Of a stretch of 64,000 nt of DNA, positions 50,189 to 58,928 are shown piece by piece. The stretch's first letter is position 1. Every line of letters starts with the position of its first letter. The notes below the pieces were generated by a model. The model was not told the origin of the DNA. It saw only the letters and a program-made list of their open reading frames with translations, and searched no databases. This stretch comes from Cryobacterium glucosi (GTDB lineage Bacteria; Actinomycetota; Actinomycetes; Actinomycetales; Microbacteriaceae): assembly GCF_004402235.1 (NCBI RefSeq), contig NZ_SOFS01000025.1:1-64000 (forward strand). The letters run 5' to 3'. Made by a program: the position numbers and the translations under genes.

Positions 50189-52600
50189 TCACGGCACCGC
50201 GATGGTTCGACACAGCAGCGGGGTGTCCGCACCCGCGCCGATATTCTGCGCCGTCACGCACACGTCGTTTGAGCCGGTTTGGGCAGGGATGCGAATCCCA
50301 TAGCCATGATTGGCGCCGTATCCCGGCATCTGCGCAGCGGCAGCTGCACTCGGGGCGTCGGCCACCACTGTCGTCTTCGTTCCATTGACCGTGACGATGA
50401 CAGTGACAGGGCCGGTCGAATCAGGATCGATCGCCCATCCCCACGACTCAACGGTTCCCGCGGTCGCCCACAGGTCCTGGACGAGGCCCACGGGCGGACC
50501 ACTCGGCGCCGCGGGCACGATGATGGTCTGGCACCCGAAATTAAGGTTCGCGCCAGACGCCACGTTTATGCCCCATGCACACACTTCGTGAGCTCCCGGC
50601 GCTGCGGCAATCGTGGCGCCGAAACCATGATTGGGTCCGTAGCCGGGATAGGCGGCGCCGACCGCGGCGTTCGCGGAGTTTGCGCTAAGCACGGTCCATT
50701 GTCCGTCGATGCGCACCTGGACCGGGATTGGTCCTGTCTGGTCAGGGTCGAGCGCCCAACCCCACATGCTCACACCGCCCGCGGTTCCCCACACCTGGTT
50801 CAGCGCGCCAACGGGCGAACCCGACAAGACCGTGACAGTACGGCAACCGAGGGCCAGGTTTGCGCCAAGGCCCTGATTGACGCCCCAGGCGCAGACCGTG
50901 TGTTTTCCAGGGTTCGCCTTGATCGTCCCGCCGAATCCGTGGTTCGGACCATATGCGGGATAGGCCTGCCCAACGCCCGCGTTCGCTGCGTCGGCAGTGA
51001 ATACGGTCCAGACGCCGTCGACCGTGACGTGAACCGGGATGGCAGCGACGGTGTCGGGATCAAGTGCCCAACCCCACATGCTGATTCCAGTAGGAGTGGT
51101 CCACATGTCGCTCATGACACCGATCGGCGAACCTGACGGCACGACGACCGTTCGACACCCGAGGGTAGTATTCGATCCAGCCCCGATATTCACAGCGTAG
51201 ACACAGACCGTTGCAGGTCCACCTGCTGCAGGTATGACCCCCCCGAACCCATGGTTGGAGCCGCTGGCCGGATACGTTCCCAGGCTGGCTGTGCTCGGAC
51301 TGTTCGCCTGCAGAACGGTCCAGATCCCATTCACCGTGACGTGTATCTGAATCGGATTCGTCGTGTCCGGGTCCAGTCCCCAACCCCAGAGGCTTACGGA
51401 CCCGGGGCTGGAAAAGACATCCTTCAGTTCGCCGGCAGGCGAGCCGTCGGGAACCGTGATGTTATAGCAACCGAGCTGGGTGTTCTCGCCTGCCCCTTGG
51501 TTCACAGCGAAAACGCACACACTGTAGGGACCGGCCTGGGGAACGGCGATGCTTCCCCCGAAGCCGTGGTTCTGTCCGGCACCCGGATACATCGTTTCGG
51601 CGGTTGAATTGGGCGCATCAGCGGTCCAGGCAACCCATTGGTCGTTGACCTTCACGTGGATTGCCAGCGCGTTGCTGGAAGCGCTGCCGTCGACAGCCCA
51701 GCCCCACATATTGATCATGTTGTCGGTCGCCCAGATCTCCTTGACCTGGCCGACGGGCGAGCCGAGGGCCGTTGTGCTCGGACCGAACCAATTGTTGAAG
51801 AAGACCCAGAAGTTGCGGTTCCCATACGAGGAGCAGTTATCGCCCGTGGTGTACAGGCTTGCCAAAGAGGCACCATTGGGCTGGTAAGGCGTGTAGTTGT
51901 ACAGGTTTGCCGTTGCCTGGTTCTCGATCGTGACTGTCGATGCCCCACAACTGGCGTCAGGACTCCACTGGATCCTGGTGGGACCTATGGCGTATGTTCG
52001 CGCGGGGAAGTTCGTGTACTGCCGAAACTGCCACGCTGCCTTGTAGACCTGATTGTAGAATCCGTAGAAGGCCGCGTCGCAGTTACTCGTGTCTGGACAG
52101 CCATAGCCCGCCGCCTTCCGGTAGGTGCTCGCCGTCGGGCTGGAACTCGACACGAGCGACGTCTCTTTCTGGAGAAGGACCAAGAGGACTTGCGGATTGA
52201 TACCGCACGCCTGTGCCGCTTTGTAGATGATGCTGCTCGCCAGTTCGTTGGGCACGCCGTCGTACGCGGCGCAGTGGCCCGGGGCGACGGCTGCACGCGA
52301 CACCGTGTCCATCCGATAGTCCTTGAGGCAGGTATAGCCCGCATTGCACGCGCTCTCCTTGCCAACGAGGAACGCCTGAATATCAGCCTCACTCATTGAC
52401 TGCGTGTTAAAGAAAACCTGATCACTGATGATATTGCCTGGTTGGAACTGCGAGCCGGTGACCGCGGCAGCGCTGTCGACCGGGGTGACAAACGTCGGTA
52501 CGGTGAGCACGGCTGCCACGAGGGACGCCAACGCGATCATTGCCCCGAATCGGCGCAGCGGCCGCCTGCTCGGTCGAACCTCGCTCACGAGCACTGTCAC
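50189..52600 (-). CDS. Secreted lysozyme-like protein with five C-terminal repeats
   Basis: The 803-residue protein starts with a basic region and signal helix (about 18-46). Residues 50-275 are a lysozyme/lytic-transglycosylase-like domain: ASSIIYKAAQACGINPQVLL, then LQKETSLV with Glu146 in the position of the catalytic acid, CGASTVTIENQATANLYNYTPY and FWVFFNNWFG. It has eight or more cysteines, fitting disulfides outside the cell. Residues 280-803 are five repeats of about 104 residues. The enzyme probably cuts or binds peptidoglycan, and the repeats may bind a surface glycan. GTG start, with TAGACC just upstream. Confidence 0.8.
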   Translation of the reverse strand: MTVLVSEVRPSRRPLRRFGAMIALASLVAAVLTVPTFVTPVDSAAAVTGSQFQPGNIISDQVFFNTQSMSEADIQAFLVGKESACNAGYTCLKDYRMDTVSRAAVAPGHCAAYDGVPNELASSIIYKAAQACGINPQVLLVLLQKETSLVSSSSPTASTYRKAAGYGCPDTSNCDAAFYGFYNQVYKAAWQFRQYTNFPARTYAIGPTRIQWSPDASCGASTVTIENQATANLYNYTPYQPNGASLASLYTTGDNCSSYGNRNFWVFFNNWFGPSTTALGSPVGQVKEIWATDNMINMWGWAVDGSASSNALAIHVKVNDQWVAWTADAPNSTAETMYPGAGQNHGFGGSIAVPQAGPYSVCVFAVNQGAGENTQLGCYNITVPDGSPAGELKDVFSSPGSVSLWGWGLDPDTTNPIQIHVTVNGIWTVLQANSPSTASLGTYPASGSNHGFGGVIPAAGGPATVCVYAVNIGAGSNTTLGCRTVVVPSGSPIGVMSDMWTTPTGISMWGWALDPDTVAAIPVHVTVDGVWTVFTADAANAGVGQAYPAYGPNHGFGGTIKANPGKHTVCAWGVNQGLGANLALGCRTVTVLSGSPVGALNQVWGTAGGVSMWGWALDPDQTGPIPVQVRIDGQWTVLSANSANAAVGAAYPGYGPNHGFGATIAAAPGAHEVCAWGINVASGANLNFGCQTIIVPAAPSGPPVGLVQDLWATAGTVESWGWAIDPDSTGPVTVIVTVNGTKTTVVADAPSAAAAAQMPGYGANHGYGIRIPAQTGSNDVCVTAQNIGAGADTPLLCRTIAVP
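50192..51763 (-). repeat. Five tandem coding repeats (about 312 bases, 104 residues each)
   Basis: Repeats begin at residues 280, 386, 490, 594 and 701. Consensus features are G-S-P-x-G near the start, WGWALDPD, HVTVDGxWTV, YPxxGxNHGFGG, VCAxxVNxGxGxN and LGCRTVxVP. Two cysteines per repeat probably form a disulfide. Repeats 3 and 4 are the most alike. The first has a shorter WGWAVDGSAS in place of the DPD motif. Confidence 0.92.
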
Positions 52601-52748
52601 AGGTCTACACCGGGAAACGGCTGTGCCGGCAATATCAGTTCTGCGACGGAAAAGGCTACGATCTCGAACATTGGCTCACCCTGATCTTCCAGCTAGATAG
52701 GTACACGTTACGTGCATGCGTTGACGAAAAGGAATCGCAGGGGAACAA

Positions 52749-53984
52749 TCAGCCGGCGGTCCTCCCAGTGGCGTCGTTCGCACCGTTCACGTCATCGAGC
52801 ACATCGACGACGGCTTGGAGGGATTCATCCGACACCGGGTGGATCAGAGGAGCAAAATCTGCGGGCTCGTGGGCGCGGCTCGGTTCGATCGCACCGCGGA
52901 GTCCGTTCACCCGACGTTTTACGAAGCCGGCCACTCGGAGTGCCCCGCGGATGGGACGCCCGTACCGCCACGCCCGGCTGTGCAGCAATCCGGCAAGCTG
53001 CTCGTGAACGCCGAGAAGGGCGAAGGATTTGCGCAGGTAGGGGACGATGTCCCCGGGCATGATCAGCAGCGAGCTCTCGAGGCGATGGAGCACTTTCGCC
53101 TCTGACCAGGCCCAGGACTTCTTGGAATGGTCAGTGTATGACGAGTTGCCACCCTCCCAGCGACGATAGATGGCCGTCAATGAGTCGACTTCGGTGACGC
53201 CCAGGAGCAGGGAACCACGCAGGATCATGTCCCAGTCTTCACACACGGTCAGTTCTTCGTCGAACTCGAATCCGAGGATGCTGAAGAGCGCCGCAGGAAA
53301 CGCCCACGACATGAACGGCGAGTAGTTCATCTGCAGGTGGGCCAGCTGATCGAATTCGCGCGGGTACTCCGCCTTGGGCCAGGACAGGGTGCGGAAGCCG
53401 ATCTGGTCCTGTGGCCAGAGCTCCGGCTTGACCATCTGGGTGGCGACCAGGGAGCGCAGAAGCCGTCCCTCGCTCGTCAGCGAGGCGATCTTAAACTCTT
53501 CCACCCAGTTCCCGAACAGGAGATCGTCATCGTCGTAGACCGCGACGAACCGACCGTGTGCGGCGCGGATACCCGCGTTCAGTGGCTTTCCCCGGTTTCC
53601 GCCGTGAACTTCAATGAGGGAAATCCGATCGAGGAAGCCCGTCGACTGCTGAGCGACAATCGCGCGGACTTCGGCGGCATCGGCAGGGGTGGCATCGTGA
53701 TCGATCACAATGACCTCAAAGTCCTGGTCGCTCTGCGCCGCCAGGCACAGCAGCGCGTCGCGGAGAGGCTCTGGTCGTTTTCCCTTAGTCCGCAGAAGCA
53801 CGCTGAGGAAGACCCCACCCTCCCGCTCCTCTGCGATGAGCTGTTTCGCGCTCTCGAGCGCGTTCCGGAGGCGCGGGTCGATCCGCGGTCCCGACATCAG
53901 CTCGGACAGCAGGATCTGGATTGTCGCCGTCTGGGGAGAGCGACGATCGTCACCCACGGTCACGTCAGAAGCGGTGGACTGCAT
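52749..53984 (-). CDS. GT2 family glycosyltransferase
   Basis: The 411-residue protein has a GT2 domain (about 58-290: VFLSVLLRTKGKRPEPL, NRGKPLNAGIRAAHGRFVAVY, DDDDLLFGNWVEEF with Asp151-154, TVCEDWDMILRGSLLLG). It corresponds to the GT2 part of the fusion protein at 39675, without the methyltransferase domain. Start taken at 53984 because GGAG stands six bases upstream. Its 5' end overlaps the upstream paralogous GT2 gene by 20 bases. Confidence 0.87.
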   Translation of the reverse strand: MQSTASDVTVGDDRRSPQTATIQILLSELMSGPRIDPRLRNALESAKQLIAEEREGGVFLSVLLRTKGKRPEPLRDALLCLAAQSDQDFEVIVIDHDATPADAAEVRAIVAQQSTGFLDRISLIEVHGGNRGKPLNAGIRAAHGRFVAVYDDDDLLFGNWVEEFKIASLTSEGRLLRSLVATQMVKPELWPQDQIGFRTLSWPKAEYPREFDQLAHLQMNYSPFMSWAFPAALFSILGFEFDEELTVCEDWDMILRGSLLLGVTEVDSLTAIYRRWEGGNSSYTDHSKKSWAWSEAKVLHRLESSLLIMPGDIVPYLRKSFALLGVHEQLAGLLHSRAWRYGRPIRGALRVAGFVKRRVNGLRGAIEPSRAHEPADFAPLIHPVSDESLQAVVDVLDDVNGANDATGRTAG

Positions 53985-54861
53985 ACTTGTCTCCAATGAA
54001 CTGTCCCACCAGGTGCCCGGCGTCGAGGGGCGCCGGCAGCGATCCACTCTTGCTCTTCAAGTGGAAGGCCGCAACAGCCTTCAGAACGGCGTCGGTGCCC
54101 TCATTCTGGAATTGGGCGATGAGCTTCTCGACGATCTCGGGATGCGAATACTTGTGCGCGATGAACAGCGCGGCCTCAGCCGAGTAGTACACCTCGGCGC
54201 TCGTCGGTGGCCAATCACCGGTTTGAGTGAGACGTTTGTCGTGGAAGACCCGGGCGGAGGGTTCGAACACGACCCGATAGCCGGCCAGGCGCAGCCGCCA
54301 CGAGTAATCGACGTCATCGCAGTAGAGAAAGAACGTGTCGGAATCGAATCCGCCGATCGTGTCGAATGCCGCCCGGGGGGTCAGCGCACAAGCCGTCGAA
54401 GCCCAGCTCGTGTTGCCGGTGTTCACCTCGAAGTCTTTAGGGTGCTCGATGGGGATCTGGCGGGCTTCAGCGATTCCTACCGAACCTGTGACGGCTCTGG
54501 TGAGCGAGCGCACCGTATCCGGCGCAACGATGGCATCGGGGTTGAGGATGAGGATCAGCTCCGCGCCCGAGAGCGCGGCGAGAGCATTGTGGCCCGCTGC
54601 AGACCCGAGGTTCTTGCCGAAGACCCGGTAGATGAGCTCTCCGGCTTCCGCCGCGACGACGGCGCGGATCTCCTCGAGAATGTCCGCGCCCAGAACGGGT
54701 TCGGCGCTGCAGTCACCCAGGAGAAGCGTCCACGCCCCGACCAGGCCGTCTGACCGCGCCCACTTCACGGAGTTGGCCATCGCCTGGGCGGCTCGGAGGA
54801 TTTCGTACGCATCGTTACCGAACAATACGGACTGCACCGACACCGACCGAGGGTCAGCCAC
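53965..54861 (-). CDS. GT2 glycosyltransferase, paralogue of the gene at 41528
   Basis: The 298-residue protein has VSVQSVLFGNDAYEIL, FGKNLGSAAGHNAL, LILILNPDAIVAP, the motif FFLYCDDVDYSWRLRLAG, then FHDKRL and YYSAEAALFIAHKYS. Alignment by eye with the protein at 41528 runs over the full length. The GTG start lies inside a small perfect hairpin (54859-54875). Followed by a GT2 gene whose relative also follows the other copy. Confidence 0.88.
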   Translation of the reverse strand: MADPRSVSVQSVLFGNDAYEILRAAQAMANSVKWARSDGLVGAWTLLLGDCSAEPVLGADILEEIRAVVAAEAGELIYRVFGKNLGSAAGHNALAALSGAELILILNPDAIVAPDTVRSLTRAVTGSVGIAEARQIPIEHPKDFEVNTGNTSWASTACALTPRAAFDTIGGFDSDTFFLYCDDVDYSWRLRLAGYRVVFEPSARVFHDKRLTQTGDWPPTSAEVYYSAEAALFIAHKYSHPEIVEKLIAQFQNEGTDAVLKAVAAFHLKSKSGSLPAPLDAGHLVGQFIGDKYAVHRF

Positions 54862-54924
54862 GGGGGAACCCCGTGCTCCAGTCGCCGCTCTTGTCGGTAT
54901 CTGGCGTCACACAGAACATGTCCA

Positions 54925-56181
54925 TTACTTTGCGTTCCTCTTTGTCTCTGAATCTAGGATGCGATCAGTCGTGTCCGCCCCCACCGTGGATCGGATCCGT
55001 TTCCGTCCCGGCCACCGGCCCTGAACCATCGCAGCCCAGAATACGAGTCCCTTTCCCGGGCCCCAATTCTTGAGCGACATCGCCCATTTCTCGACCCCGT
55101 GCCAGCTCAGCCAGGCGCAGCCAAGAGAAATGACGAGGGCGGTGAGTGCGAACCAGCCGTAGCCCCAGCGGTAGACGCCCAGGTAGGCAAGGACCTGCTG
55201 GACAAGGAAGCCATAGATGTACACACCGTATGAGTAGTCGTTCCGTGCACCGATCCACTGGAGCCGGCGAGGGAGTCGGGCCGCGAGATAGAGGACGAAA
55301 TAGGCTCCGGCGATGATACCGAGGGTGTTGAACGCGCCATAACGCAAGGTGACGATAACGATGAGTCCGGCAAGCACACCCAGACGATCGTCGAAGGGGA
55401 CCGACCTGGAATACACCGCGAGCGTGGAGCCGACCAGGAAGGTGAAGGTCAGGGCGACAAGCTGGGTGTCTGCAAGGAAGGGCGCGATGGACCCGAGACT
55501 CGCCGGATTCGACAGGTTGATGATCTGCAGTACGAAGAAGCCGACGGTGAGAGCCGGGACAACTGCCTTCGCTCTGGCCAGCACGCCGAACGCAACGCAG
55601 ACCCCGATGACCAGATAACAGCGCCATTCATAGATGAGTGTCCAGATCGATCCGTTGAAGACCGATGCCTTGACGCTCTGCCCGTATGGCGTCGTCTCCG
55701 CAAAAATATCGTAGATCCCGTAGGTCCCGATGTTCATGGTCCAGTTGCCGGCGACATAGTGGAACGGACCGTTCGGGGCGCGGGCGAAGAAGTCGCCGAG
55801 TGCGCCGCCCGCCGTGACCCAGATCACGGGAGCGACGACGAACGCGGTGATGAGAAGGACGCCCCAGTAGGCGGGAAAGATCCTGAGACTCCGCCTCCAC
55901 ATGAACTGGAGGATGTCACTCGACATCCCGCTCTTGGCGATGAGGTAGCCGCTGATCGCGAAGAACCCTCCGACGGCGATGCTTCCCAGCGAGGCCTGGC
56001 CGCGGGTGAGCTCCCAGAACGGGTCCCGTCCGAAGCCACCCGTGGGAAAGGCGTGGTCGAAGATGACCAGCGAGGCCAACAGCAGTCTGAGCAACCCCAG
56101 AGAGTTGCGGTGTCCACCGAGGGCCTCCGCAATCGTCAGCCCCACCTGGCGGGGTGCGACATCCGATTTCTCAGGCGGCAC
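54925..56181 (-). CDS. Acyltransferase 3 (OafA/YrhL-type) membrane protein
   Basis: The 418-residue protein has about 10 membrane segments, a conserved His43 in LVIFDHAFPTGG, GGFFAISGYLIAKSG, RSLRIFPAYWGVLL and NDYSYGVYIYGFLVQQVL. This is the acyltransferase-3 family, which transfers acetyl or other acyl groups to sugars. Its GTG start overlaps the ABC ATPase gene stop by 11 bases, so it is made with the exporter, and probably acetylates the exported glycan. It has a C-terminal soluble tail. Confidence 0.9.
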   Translation of the reverse strand: MPPEKSDVAPRQVGLTIAEALGGHRNSLGLLRLLLASLVIFDHAFPTGGFGRDPFWELTRGQASLGSIAVGGFFAISGYLIAKSGMSSDILQFMWRRSLRIFPAYWGVLLITAFVVAPVIWVTAGGALGDFFARAPNGPFHYVAGNWTMNIGTYGIYDIFAETTPYGQSVKASVFNGSIWTLIYEWRCYLVIGVCVAFGVLARAKAVVPALTVGFFVLQIINLSNPASLGSIAPFLADTQLVALTFTFLVGSTLAVYSRSVPFDDRLGVLAGLIVIVTLRYGAFNTLGIIAGAYFVLYLAARLPRRLQWIGARNDYSYGVYIYGFLVQQVLAYLGVYRWGYGWFALTALVISLGCAWLSWHGVEKWAMSLKNWGPGKGLVFWAAMVQGRWPGRKRIRSTVGADTTDRILDSETKRNAK

Positions 56182-56923
56182 TGGTCTCGCCCCGGTTCAG
56201 AGAGTCGAGATACGCCGCGATTGTTGGTTCTGCCTCCCCCACGGTGACGAGTTCGCCGTGCCTCAGCCAGGCCGCGTGATCGCACATCTCCTGGACCGCG
56301 GTCATCGCATGACTGACCAGGATCACGGTCTTTCCCGCGCGCTTGAAATCGATGAACTTCTGACTGCATTTCTCCTGGAACTCTGCATCGCCGACGGAAA
56401 GCACCTCATCGACCACGAGCACGTCCGGGTCGACATTGATGGCGATCGCGAAGCCAAGACGGACATACATTCCCGAGGAGTAGTTCTTGACGGGCTGGTC
56501 GATGAACTGTTCCACCCCGGAGAAGTCGACGATTTCGTCGAACTTTCGGGTGATTTCGCGCTTGGACATCCCGAGGATCGATCCGTTGAGGAACACGTTC
56601 TCACGGCCGGACAGCTCCGGGTGGAAGCCGGAGCCCACTTCCAGCAGGGCTGCGATCTTCCCGTTGTAGGTGATGGAGCCCTTCTGCGGGAAGTAGATCT
56701 TGGCGAGGCATTTGAGCAAGGTCGACTTGCCGGAACCGTTGCTGCCGATCAGACCGAACGTCGACCCGGTCGGGACCTCGAAGCTCACGTCCTTGAGCGC
56801 CCAGAAATCCTCGTGAACCGACCGGCGCCCTCGCATAATCGCGGATTTAAGGGACTGGTTTCGTTCGTGATACAAACGGAATCTCTTGCTGACATGGTCA
56901 ACGCTCACTGCAATGTCACTCAT
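56171..56923 (-). CDS. ABC transporter ATPase for polysaccharide export (Wzt/TagH-like)
   Basis: The 250-residue ATPase has Walker A GSNGSGKST (60-68), signature NYSSGMYVRLG, Walker B DVLVVDE (167-173) and the switch His205. It has the N-terminal FWALKDVSFEVPTGSTFGLIG of O-antigen and teichoic-acid exporters. It lacks the extra C-terminal glycan-binding domain of large Wzt proteins, so export need not depend on a terminal cap. It overlaps the permease gene by four bases. Confidence 0.94.
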   Translation of the reverse strand: MSDIAVSVDHVSKRFRLYHERNQSLKSAIMRGRRSVHEDFWALKDVSFEVPTGSTFGLIGSNGSGKSTLLKCLAKIYFPQKGSITYNGKIAALLEVGSGFHPELSGRENVFLNGSILGMSKREITRKFDEIVDFSGVEQFIDQPVKNYSSGMYVRLGFAIAINVDPDVLVVDEVLSVGDAEFQEKCSQKFIDFKRAGKTVILVSHAMTAVQEMCDHAAWLRHGELVTVGEAEPTIAAYLDSLNRGETSAA

Positions 56924-57756
56924 AATGCCTCCGCCAGGCCCTTCTCACTCTTACGAAACACCCACACGCCCACGACGATTGCCGCGAACGCCCACACAGC
57001 ACAGAATAAGAGGTCCTGTGGGTTGGGCCAGGTGTTGTCATAGAGCAACTGCCGGAAAACGGCGACAAACCGTTCGAGCGGATTGAGCCGGTAGATGTCC
57101 ATCAGGGTGATGGACGTCCCGAACAGCCCCCCATGCGCCCGCGACTGGTCCTCGACCAGGCTGATGGGATAGATGATCGGCGTGAGGTACATCCAGATCT
57201 GCATGACGATCGAGACGAGGTACTGCGTGTCCCGGAAACGGACGTTCGCCACCGAGAGCATCAGGGCCAGGCCTGACGCGAAAATAGCGAGCAGCACCAT
57301 GACGAAGATCACCAGCGGGATCCACGGCCAGACGAACGAACCGCAGATCGCCAGGACGAGGACGAGGACGCCCATCTCGAAGAGCCAGTTGTAGCCGATG
57401 GAACCGACCGTCGAGAGCGGGAGCACAATTCGAGAGAAATAGACCTTCTGCACCAGGCCCGCGTTGGCAATGATCGATCCCATGCCGGTCTGCACGACGT
57501 TCGCGAAAAAGGCCCACGGCAGCAAGCCACAGAGTAGCCAGACCGCGAAGATGTTGAGCCCACTGGGATTGCCGGGAGGTGGAGTGACCCGGAGAATAAA
57601 CGCGAACACAATTGTGTACACCAGCATCGTCGCCAGTGGGTTGACCAACGACCACAGCTGCCCGAATATTGTGCGTTTGTACTGGCCACGAATCTCACGC
57701 AAGGTGAGATTGGCCAAGAGCTCCCGGGAATCGAGAACTTCCTTCATGTATCGCAT
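56920..57756 (-). CDS. ABC-2 type polysaccharide export permease (Wzm/TagG-like)
   Basis: The 278-residue protein has six membrane helices and the family pattern ELLANLTLREIRGQYKRTIFGQLWSLVNPLATMLVYT at the N-terminus, with RYKRT-like basic residues, and MYLTPIIYPISLV before the last helices. It pairs with the ATPase to push undecaprenyl- or decaprenyl-linked glycan across the membrane. GAGG stands just before the start. A divergent WbbL-like gene shares the control region. Confidence 0.94.
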   Translation of the reverse strand: MRYMKEVLDSRELLANLTLREIRGQYKRTIFGQLWSLVNPLATMLVYTIVFAFILRVTPPPGNPSGLNIFAVWLLCGLLPWAFFANVVQTGMGSIIANAGLVQKVYFSRIVLPLSTVGSIGYNWLFEMGVLVLVLAICGSFVWPWIPLVIFVMVLLAIFASGLALMLSVANVRFRDTQYLVSIVMQIWMYLTPIIYPISLVEDQSRAHGGLFGTSITLMDIYRLNPLERFVAVFRQLLYDNTWPNPQDLLFCAVWAFAAIVVGVWVFRKSEKGLAEAL

Positions 57757-57798
57757 GTAGCCTCACTGAGTGGCCGGTCGGATGGCCGCAAACCAATC

Positions 57799-57804
57799 TA
57801 GCCT
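57799..57804 (+). promoter_or_regulatory. -10 box (TAGCCT) of the WbbL-like gene
   Basis: TAGCCT here gives a predicted transcription start near 57811. This leaves a 15-base leader with the ribosome site GAGGAG before the ATG at 57826. This fixes the start of the gene at 57826 rather than 57811. Confidence 0.5.
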
Positions 57805-57825
57805 AGAACAATGAGGAGCAACCGT

Positions 57826-58716
57826 ATGGCCGTCGCAGCCAAATCACAGTCAACGACCGCCCACGTGGCCGTCGTGACCGTGAGCTACGGGTCGGGAAGA
57901 GTGCTGGGCGATTTCCTCGGTTCCCTGGGTTCGGCGCTCACCGGTCCGCTGCACATCGTCGTCGCAGACAACAAGGTACTCGAGGGTGACACGACGGTCT
58001 CGGGTCTCGCTCATGCTGCGCACGCCGAATACCTGCCTCTCGCCGACAATCTGGGTTATGGTCACGCCATCAATCAAGCCCTCAAGACGCTGCCCGCTGA
58101 AATCGACTGGGTTGTTGTGAGCAATCCGGACATCGTCGCCCGGGCGGGGGCGATCGACACGCTCCTGAAGTCCGTCGGGGATGACGCGAAGATCGCCGCG
58201 ATCGGACCGGGCATCCTCACCTCGGCCGGCGAGGTCTACCCATCCGCCCGCGTCATTCCCTCGTTGCGAACGGGCATCGGCCACGGCCTGTTCGCGTTGG
58301 TGTGGCCCAACAACCCTTGGAGCCGCAGCTATCGGCAACAAGGTGCGGCGAGCGTCTCTCGTCGCGACGCCGGATGGTTGTCCGGCGCGTTCCTGATGGT
58401 GCGCCGCTCGGTGCTGGACGAGCTGGGCGGGTTCGACGAGGGCTACTTCATGTACTTCGAAGACGTGGACCTCGGATTCCGGATCGGAAAGCTCGGTCTG
58501 CGGAACGTATACGAACCGTTGGCGACGGTAGTCCACTCCGGGGCGCACTCGACCCAGGACGACAACGCCCGAATGATTCGGGCACACCACGCCAGTGCCG
58601 AACGCTTCCTGTCCAAGAAATATTCTGGCCCGCTTCTCCTGCCGGTTCGCCTCCTCCTGGCAGCCGGCCTTCGGCTTCGGGCTGCCGTTTCGGAACGTAG
58701 GCACCCGACGTCCTAG
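57826..58716 (+). CDS. GT2 glycosyltransferase, WbbL-like rhamnosyltransferase
   Basis: The 296-residue protein has VAVVTVSYGSGRVL, LADNLGYGHAINQAL, VVVSNPDIVARAG, GWLSGAFLMVRRSVLDELGGFDEGYFMYFEDVDLGFRIG. The last motif is typical of actinobacterial WbbL, which adds rhamnose to decaprenyl-diphospho-GlcNAc when the linker of the wall polysaccharide is made. An upstream ATG at 57811 is rejected because GAGGAG lies between it and 57826. Divergent from the ABC exporter. rmlA further right supplies dTDP-rhamnose. Confidence 0.85.
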   Translation: MAVAAKSQSTTAHVAVVTVSYGSGRVLGDFLGSLGSALTGPLHIVVADNKVLEGDTTVSGLAHAAHAEYLPLADNLGYGHAINQALKTLPAEIDWVVVSNPDIVARAGAIDTLLKSVGDDAKIAAIGPGILTSAGEVYPSARVIPSLRTGIGHGLFALVWPNNPWSRSYRQQGAASVSRRDAGWLSGAFLMVRRSVLDELGGFDEGYFMYFEDVDLGFRIGKLGLRNVYEPLATVVHSGAHSTQDDNARMIRAHHASAERFLSKKYSGPLLLPVRLLLAAGLRLRAAVSERRHPTS

Positions 58717-58928
58717 CCGGCGAGCGGGCCCTTTTTCCGCGACCCGACGGTGGTCTTCTCCGGTCCTCGATGGCATATCCCCCCCCGGTTCAGGGGCAGG
58801 AGCAGCGTGCCGCCAAGTCGGTAGAGTGAGGAACGGATGGCTCAGGGGGCGGCGCAGATTCGACGGTCGTGGTTCCGGAGCGTTCACCGTCAGGTGAGGC
58901 GCCGCATCACAACAGGATCGGACACTGC

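Noticed and set aside
50192..51763. CRISPR-like array
   Set aside because: The regular 312-base spacing is due to in-frame protein repeats, not short direct repeats with unique spacers.
30300..58700. Insertion sequence or genomic-island borders around the polysaccharide cluster
   Set aside because: No transposase, integrase, tRNA or flanking direct repeat was seen. Some genes (46-58 kb) look slightly less GC-rich, but that alone does not show transfer.
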